Notes under the pieces: generated by a model
What the model was told of the DNA's origin: nothing
Seen by the model: the letters and a program-made list of their open reading frames with translations, nothing else
The model's database searches: none
Shown here: in pieces, positions 59,887 through 64,000 of the stretch
How the letters are laid out: every line of letters starts with the position of its first letter
Position numbering within the stretch: position 1 is the stretch's first letter
Program-made: the position numbers and the translations under genes
Assembly (NCBI RefSeq): GCF_024495425.1
Contig: NZ_JANHJR010000002.1
Span: 62,001-126,000 of the forward strand
Reading direction: 5' to 3'
Source of the DNA: Haloarchaeobius litoreus
GTDB lineage: Archaea; Halobacteriota; Halobacteria; Halobacteriales; Natrialbaceae
Length of the DNA: 64,000 nt

Positions 59887-60477
59887 ATGGCACGAAGCTT
59901 CTACTCCCACATCAAGGAAGCCTGGCGGGACCCGGACGACGGGAAGCTCGCCGAGCTGCAGTGGCAACGAAAACAGGACTGGCGACAGGAGGGCGCAATC
60001 GAGCGCGTCGAGCGCCCGACCCGGCTGGACAAGGCCCGCGAGCTGGGCTACAAGGCCAAGCAGGGCATCGTCGTCGCCCGCGTCTCGGTCCGCAAGGGGA
60101 ACGCCCGCAAGCAGCGCCACAAGGCCGGTCGCCGGTCCAAGCGCCAGGGCGTCAACCGCATCGGTCGCCGGAAGAACATCCAGCGCATCGCCGAGGAGCG
60201 CTGCGCGCGCAAGTACCCGAACATGCGCGTGCTCAACTCCTACTGGGTCGGTGAGGACGGCTCCCAGAAGTGGCACGAAGTGATCATGGTCGACCCCGAG
60301 CACCCGGCCATCGAGAACGACGACGACCTCAGCTGGATCTGCGACGACAGCCACACGGGCCGCGCGTTCCGTGGCCTCACCAGCGCCGGCAAGCAGAACC
60401 GTGGCCTGACGTTCAAGGGCAAGGGTACCGAGCACACCCGTCCCTCGAACACCTCCGGTCGCGGCCGCGGCAAGTAA
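59887..60477 (+). CDS. rpl15e: Ribosomal protein L15e
   Basis: A 196-residue L15e of normal length, a eukaryote-type large-subunit protein found in archaea. The start MARSFYSHIKEAWRDPDDG and the basic core (ARKQRHKAGRRSKRQGVNRI) are diagnostic; the C-terminal tail is Gly/Arg-rich (SNTSGRGRGK). Clearly more basic than its neighbours. Monocistronic with its own promoter and an unusually long leader. Confidence 0.97.
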   Translation: MARSFYSHIKEAWRDPDDGKLAELQWQRKQDWRQEGAIERVERPTRLDKARELGYKAKQGIVVARVSVRKGNARKQRHKAGRRSKRQGVNRIGRRKNIQRIAEERCARKYPNMRVLNSYWVGEDGSQKWHEVIMVDPEHPAIENDDDLSWICDDSHTGRAFRGLTSAGKQNRGLTFKGKGTEHTRPSNTSGRGRGK

Positions 60478-60603
60478 CCACGCCGCCTTCTCTCTGTTCC
60501 GCACCGCGCCCAGCCGCGCGTCCGTCGAACGGTCGCGACGCGGTGGGGTCGAGGTCCTGCCGCAACCGGACGGTTCATCCCGGCCCGCGAGGGAGCATGA
60601 GCC

Positions 60604-61470
60604 GTGAACGGTATCGCCCTCGCGCTGTTCGCGGCGGTCCTCTTCGGCGGCTACATGTTCGGCGTGAAACGCTACTTCGCCGCGTACCCCGCTTCGGTCT
60701 ACATGTTCGGCGTGTACGCCGCCGCTGTGGCTTGGTACCTCCCTGTTGCCGTGGCGACGACGGACGGCCCGCCGGTCCCGATGACGGTGACGGGACTGGT
60801 CGCGTCGCTCGCGGTGAGCGTCGGCGTCGTCGTCGCGCTGCTCGCGTTCTTCCGGGCGCTCTCGACGGGTGACGTGAGCTACGTCGCGCCTATCAGCAAG
60901 GTCGTCCCCGCGTTCGTCCTGCCCATCGAGGTGCTGTTCCTGCACGAGCGCCTCTCGATGGTGCAGATCACGGGTATCGTCGTCGTCACGCTCGGGCTCT
61001 ACCTCGTGAACTACGAGCCCGGCACGCTGCTGGAGCCGCTCCGACGTGCGGTCCGTGCCCGGCCCGCCCAGCTCGCGCTCCTCAGCGCGGCGACATTCGG
61101 CGTCGTCGACGTGGGGAAACGGATCGTCCTGCAGGAACTGGGCGTCGACCCCGCCGCGTTCGTCGTCGTCATGCTCGTCACCACGTTCGTCTCCATCGCG
61201 CCGCTCGCGCTCCCGAAGCTGGACCGCGCGGCCATGGCCGCCGACTGGTGGAAGTTCGTCGCCTTCGGCGCGGTCGTCGCCGTCGGCCAGCACGTCATCT
61301 CCCTCGCGTTCACGACGCTCCCGGCCAGCGTCGCCTCGCCCATCGTCAACGCGCAGGCCGTCGTCGCGGTGCTGCTCGGCGGCGTCGTGCTGGAGGAGTC
61401 GAACTTCCGCGTCCGGCTGGCCGCCGCGAGCGTCGCCATCGCCGGTGTCGCCCTGATCACTCTCGGATAG
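60604..61470 (+). CDS. EamA/DMT-superfamily transporter
   Basis: A 288-residue protein with ten helices in two EamA repeats (NGIALALFAAVLFGGYMFGVKRYF at the start; AQLALLSAATFGVVDVGKRI at the start of the second). The conserved ISKVVPAFVLPIEVLFLHERLS and VNAQAVVAVLLGGVVLEE ends of each half are typical. Likely exports or imports a small metabolite; substrate unknown. Start GTG 60604, a few bases after a GAGGGAG-like ribosome-binding site at 60590-60595. Confidence 0.88.
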   Translation: MNGIALALFAAVLFGGYMFGVKRYFAAYPASVYMFGVYAAAVAWYLPVAVATTDGPPVPMTVTGLVASLAVSVGVVVALLAFFRALSTGDVSYVAPISKVVPAFVLPIEVLFLHERLSMVQITGIVVVTLGLYLVNYEPGTLLEPLRRAVRARPAQLALLSAATFGVVDVGKRIVLQELGVDPAAFVVVMLVTTFVSIAPLALPKLDRAAMAADWWKFVAFGAVVAVGQHVISLAFTTLPASVASPIVNAQAVVAVLLGGVVLEESNFRVRLAAASVAIAGVALITLG

Positions 61471-61494
61471 GCAGCGCGGACCGACGCCGGCAGC

Positions 61495-61506
61495 ACGAAA
61501 AAAGAA
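61495..61506 (-). terminator. Oligo-T tract after psmB
   Basis: A run of six T residues on the minus strand (61498-61503), about 25 bp past the psmB stop, in GC-rich context: the usual form of an archaeal terminator. Confidence 0.45.
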
Positions 61507-61527
61507 CTCGCGAGACGAAACCGCGAC

Positions 61528-62217
61528 TTACAGCTCGTCCTCGTCCGGGAAGTCGTCGTACTCCGTGATGTCGACGCCGTCCGCGGTGACCTCACAGAGG
61601 ACGAGCCCGTTGCCGGAGCCGGTGTCGCGCTCTGCGGCGCTGTGGACGGCGCGGGCGGCGAGGCGGCGGGCCTCGTCCATCTCGATGTCCTCGTGCCACT
61701 CGCCCTCGAGCAGGCCGTAGGCGACCATCATCCCGGAGCCGGTGACGGTGTAGTCGTCCTTCATGACGCCGCCGGCGGGGTCGATGGAGAAGACGTGGCT
61801 GCCGTCGTCGTCGACGCCGCCCAGGATGGGGTTGATGGCGAAGAACGGGCCGCCGCGGGCGAAGTTGCCCGCGAGCGTGGCGAGCGCCTCGATGCTCATG
61901 TCCTCGCCGCGGCGGGTCTCGTAGAGGTTGACCTCGGCGCGGAGGGAGCTGATGAACGACTGTGCGCCGCCGACGCTGCCGACGAGCGTCATCGCGGCGG
62001 TCGGGTGGATCTCCTCGACCTTCACGACCTGCTTGTTCGAGACGAAGCGGCCGCCGAGGCTGGCACGGCGGTCGGTCGCGATGAGGACGCCCTCGTCGGT
62101 CGCGATGCCGATGGTGGTCGTCCCGGTCTTGTTGACGTTCTGTTCGTCGTCGGCCTGTTCTCGCCACTCGGAGGCGCCGAGTTCGGGTTCGTAGGGGTCG
62201 GTGTTGTCGAGCTTCAT
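61528..62217 (-). CDS. psmB: 20S proteasome beta subunit
   Basis: A 229-residue proteolytic subunit. A 32-residue propeptide ends NKTG, and cleavage before T33 exposes the catalytic threonine (TTTIGIATDEG). The conserved GGRFVSNKQ lysine segment and GSVGGAQSF follow. Catalyses peptide-bond hydrolysis in the barrel core. Its start overlaps the psmA stop by four bases, so both are translated together. T6 tract downstream as terminator. Confidence 0.95.
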   Translation of the reverse strand: MKLDNTDPYEPELGASEWREQADDEQNVNKTGTTTIGIATDEGVLIATDRRASLGGRFVSNKQVVKVEEIHPTAAMTLVGSVGGAQSFISSLRAEVNLYETRRGEDMSIEALATLAGNFARGGPFFAINPILGGVDDDGSHVFSIDPAGGVMKDDYTVTGSGMMVAYGLLEGEWHEDIEMDEARRLAARAVHSAAERDTGSGNGLVLCEVTADGVDITEYDDFPDEDEL

Positions 62218-62960
62218 TCGTCGTCACCCTCCATGAGGAGGTCGAGTTCCGCGAGTCTGTTCTCTATCTCGTCCAGTTCGAGGGTCCGGTACTCACCGCT
62301 TTCGGTCTCTATCGTCGAGATGGCGAGTCCCTCCGGCGGGAAGCCGTCCTCCTCGCCGACGGCCAGTGCCTCGATGGCGAGGTCGATACCGCCCTGGAGC
62401 GTGAGCTCCGCGTCGTACTCCTTCTCCAGGTAGCCCTGGATCTCCTCGCGGTTGCCGCCGATGGCGATGGCCTTCCACTCGTACGGCGTGCCCGAGGGGT
62501 CGGTCTCGAAGAGGCGCGGCTCGCCGTCCTCGACACCGCCGACGAGCAGTGCAACGCCGAACGGGCGCGCGCCACCGGTCTGGGTGTACTGCTGGATGTG
62601 GTCTGTGACGGCCTTCGTCAGCGTCTCGACCCCGATGGTCTCGCCGTAGCGGAGCTGGTTGACCTGGGCCTGCCGGCGCGCCACGTCGATGAGCTGGCGG
62701 GCGTCGGCGACGTGGCCGGCACTCGCGATGCCGACGTGGTCGTCGATCTTGTGGAGCTTCTCGACGGAGTCGCGCTCCATCAGCGGCGAGCGGCTGCGAC
62801 GCTCGGCCACGAGGACGACACCCTCCGGTGTTCGGATCCCGACGCTCGCGCTGCCGCGCTTGACGGCCTCGCGTGCGTACTCGACCTGATAGAGACGTCC
62901 GTCCGGCGAGAAGATAGTGATCCCCCGGTCGTACGCCTGCTGCTGGTTTTGACCTTGCAT
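62214..62960 (-). CDS. psmA: 20S proteasome alpha subunit
   Basis: A 248-residue alpha subunit. The N-terminal helix that gates the barrel reads QQAYDRGITIFSPDGRLYQVEYA, the strongest family signature, with the RPFGVALLVGG strand later. Non-catalytic; it forms the outer rings. First gene of a psmA-psmB operon in the order alpha-beta. Start: ATG at 62960, ~35 bp from a TATA box. Confidence 0.96.
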   Translation of the reverse strand: MQGQNQQQAYDRGITIFSPDGRLYQVEYAREAVKRGSASVGIRTPEGVVLVAERRSRSPLMERDSVEKLHKIDDHVGIASAGHVADARQLIDVARRQAQVNQLRYGETIGVETLTKAVTDHIQQYTQTGGARPFGVALLVGGVEDGEPRLFETDPSGTPYEWKAIAIGGNREEIQGYLEKEYDAELTLQGGIDLAIEALAVGEEDGFPPEGLAISTIETESGEYRTLELDEIENRLAELDLLMEGDDE

Positions 62961-62988
62961 TGTCTGCGTTAACCTGAAGTTAGCGACG

Positions 62989-63012
62989 TGTTTTTAAGTA
63001 CTTTTTTGTACT
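62989..63012 (-). promoter_or_regulatory. psmA promoter: TATA box overlapping a palindrome
   Basis: The minus strand reads TACTTAAAAACA (62989-63000), a strong TATA-like box ~35 bp before the ATG. Right behind it, in the BRE position, sits AGTAC-N6-GTACT (62997-63012), whose spacer is six T/A pairs. Such a palindrome could bind a regulator that controls transcription factor entry. Confidence 0.5.
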
Positions 63013-63133
63013 CCCCGGCGGCGGGATGGGGACTGCTGCGTGTCTTCACCGTGGTCTCCCAGCCCCATAACGACGTTGCACTCGGCAAGGGTGAGTGCGT
63101 CAGGAACTGGCCGACAGACGGCCACCCGAACAA

Positions 63134-63153
63134 GCATATGAGCAGCTGTTCAT
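63134..63153 (+). promoter_or_regulatory. TATA-like box and operator-like palindrome of arsR-arsC
   Basis: CATATGAG at 63134-63142 is centred ~25 bp before the ATG at 63162. Overlapping its end is ATGAGCAGCTGTTCAT (63138-63153), 14 of 16 bases symmetric around CAGCTG. A second inverted repeat, TTCA-TCTG-TGAA, is at 63150-63161. This is where an ArsR-type repressor would be expected to bind. Confidence 0.5.
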
Positions 63154-63161
63154 CTGTGAAT

Positions 63162-63473
63162 ATGGCTGCGACTGACCGGCTTGAGTGGCTCATCGCCGAC
63201 GAGTGCGGGAGCTGCTGTGACGGCGACGTGGACGCCAGTGTCGCCGAACTGGAGGATGTTCGCGACCGGGCAGCGCTCGACCCGCTCGTGGACGTGAGCG
63301 ACAGCGCGGTGAGCCACGCGCTCTCGACCCTGGCCGACGCGGGCCTCGTGGACCGCCGGAAGGAGGGTCGCTGGCGCTACTACCGGGCGACCGACCGGGC
63401 CAGGGCGCTGCTCGCGGCCGTGGACCCCGGCCACGCCGACGCGACCACCGAACCCGGAGGGACCGACGAATGA
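63162..63473 (+). CDS. arsR: ArsR-family regulator, apparently internally deleted
   Basis: A 103-residue protein. Residues ~10-27 carry a Cys cluster (DECGSCCDGDVDASVAEL), and residues ~45-85 hold the recognition helix and wing of ArsR (VDVSDSAVSHALSTLADAGL, VDRRKEGRWRYYR). Between them, DVRDRAALDPL stands where full-length relatives have ~30-40 more residues, including the first helices of the winged fold and the ELCVC metal-binding segment. The coupling to arsC (four-base overlap) and an operator-like palindrome upstream are intact. The ATG at 63162 is chosen because of the TATA spacing; 63138 is an alternative. Confidence 0.8.
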   Translation: MAATDRLEWLIADECGSCCDGDVDASVAELEDVRDRAALDPLVDVSDSAVSHALSTLADAGLVDRRKEGRWRYYRATDRARALLAAVDPGHADATTEPGGTDE

Positions 63474-63871
63474 CCACCCTCGGTTTCGTCTGCGTGCAGA
63501 ACGCCGGTCGCAGTCAGATGGCGACCGCGTTCGCCGAGCGCGAGCGCGACCGTCGCGACCTCGACTGGGAGATCGTCACCGGCGGCACACTCCCCGCCGA
63601 CCACGTCCACGAGGCGGTCGTCGACGCGATGGCCGACGTGGGCATCGACCTCTCCGACCGGACGCCGCGGGAGGTGCGCGACGACGAGCTCGAGTCCTGT
63701 GACGTGGTCGCGACGATGGGCTGCTCGACGCTCTCGCTCGACACCGGCGTCGACGTGCGAGACTGGGACCTCACCGACCCCGACGGCGAACCCCCGGAGG
63801 AGGTCGCCGCCATCCGCGACGAGGTCGAGCGCCGGGTCGTCGCGCTGTTCGACGAGCTCGAGGACCGCTGA
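63470..63871 (+). CDS. arsC: Arsenate reductase-like low-molecular-weight phosphatase
   Basis: A 133-residue LMW-PTP-fold protein. The phosphate loop with the nucleophile is C8-V-Q-N-A-G-R14 (Cys-X5-Arg), and the general acid Asp is in LTDPDGEP. The organisation with ArsR fits thioredoxin-linked arsenate reductase, though phosphatase activity is an alternative. A second Cys pair (SCDVVATMGC) near residues 80-90 could be the resolving cysteines. It overlaps arsR by four bases. Confidence 0.85.
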   Translation: MTTLGFVCVQNAGRSQMATAFAERERDRRDLDWEIVTGGTLPADHVHEAVVDAMADVGIDLSDRTPREVRDDELESCDVVATMGCSTLSLDTGVDVRDWDLTDPDGEPPEEVAAIRDEVERRVVALFDELEDR

Positions 63872-63940
63872 CGCGGCGGACCGACTCGCGGGCCCCGCCG
63901 AACGGTACGCCTTTCCACCCCCGGCCGGTAGTTCGGGACG

Positions 63941-64000
63941 ATGACCGACCGCGGAAAGATCGACCGCTCGTTCTTCGACGAGGTGATCTACCCGAACCTC
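63941..64000 (+). CDS. AIR synthase-like protein, N-terminal fragment
   Basis: Only the first 20 codons are inside the window: MTDRGKIDRSFFDE followed by VIYPNL. This start resembles haloarchaeal AIR-synthase-family (HypE/PurM-like) proteins, but the short fragment cannot settle it. Start: ATG at 63941. Confidence 0.5.
   Translation, partial: MTDRGKIDRSFFDEVIYPNL

Overview
The window is chromosomal DNA from a haloarchaeon (class Halobacteria). The signs are very high GC, strongly acidic predicted proteins, archaeal information-processing genes (SUI1/aIF1, Sec61-beta, L15e, ABCE1/RLI, 20S proteasome alpha and beta, NOG1-type GTPase), twin-arginine and lipobox export signals, and TATA-like boxes about 25-32 bp before start codons with almost no room for a leader. 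Genus cannot be told from the sequence. About 74 protein genes and one tRNA-Arg are supported. Two genes run off the window ends: a histidine kinase on the left and an AIR-synthase-like gene on the right.

Layout. 1-9 kb: sensor kinase, universal stress protein, mutS, an isolated kynureninase, small membrane proteins, a hotdog thioesterase and 6-phosphogluconate dehydrogenase. 9-15 kb: a ThDP enzyme, an amino-acid permease with a 3-hydroxyacyl-CoA dehydrogenase, a ribbon-helix-helix regulator and a membrane-anchored 2Fe-2S ferredoxin. 15-23 kb: a three-gene envelope cluster made of a 1285-residue repeat protein, an MMPL/RND transporter and a MATE exporter. 23-27 kb: tRNA-Arg with a duplicated 3' end, a DUF429 gene, an HpcH/HpaI aldolase, and a second MATE gene whose stop codon lies in a 27-bp minisatellite and which is divergent from a bacterio-opsin-activator-like regulator. 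28-36 kb: dUTPase/dCTP deaminase family, aconitase, HPP protein-RimI, DUF5810-DUF5809, a Nudix hydrolase, rhodanese and SUI1. 36-40 kb: a MoxR-DUF58-transglutaminase operon with 4-bp overlaps. 40-48 kb: F420 genes cofE and mer, a Nudix-eIF2B-like fusion, EngB-like and NOG1-like GTPases and a DUF389 protein. 48-54 kb: a Tat-exported peptidoglycan-amidase-like protein, hisE, DUF151, pdxT, Sec61-beta, thioredoxin, and an F420:NADP oxidoreductase. 54-64 kb: EMC6-like protein with ABCE1, OsmC, a FilR1-type regulator, an SDR, L15e, a DMT transporter, psmA-psmB, and an arsR-arsC pair.

Most of this is core haloarchaeal gene content in short operons. The parts that deserve attention are: the secreted amidase with two SH3-like repeats, in an organism type that has no peptidoglycan; the envelope protein with a residue-exact 226-aa double-domain period next to an RND-type transporter; an ArsR regulator that appears to have lost its central metal-binding segment while keeping an operator-like palindrome; the minisatellite that sets the end of a MATE gene; the tRNA 3'-end duplication; and hairpin-bearing intergenic elements that recur at several places. 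No rRNA, CRISPR array, complete insertion sequence or replication origin was seen.
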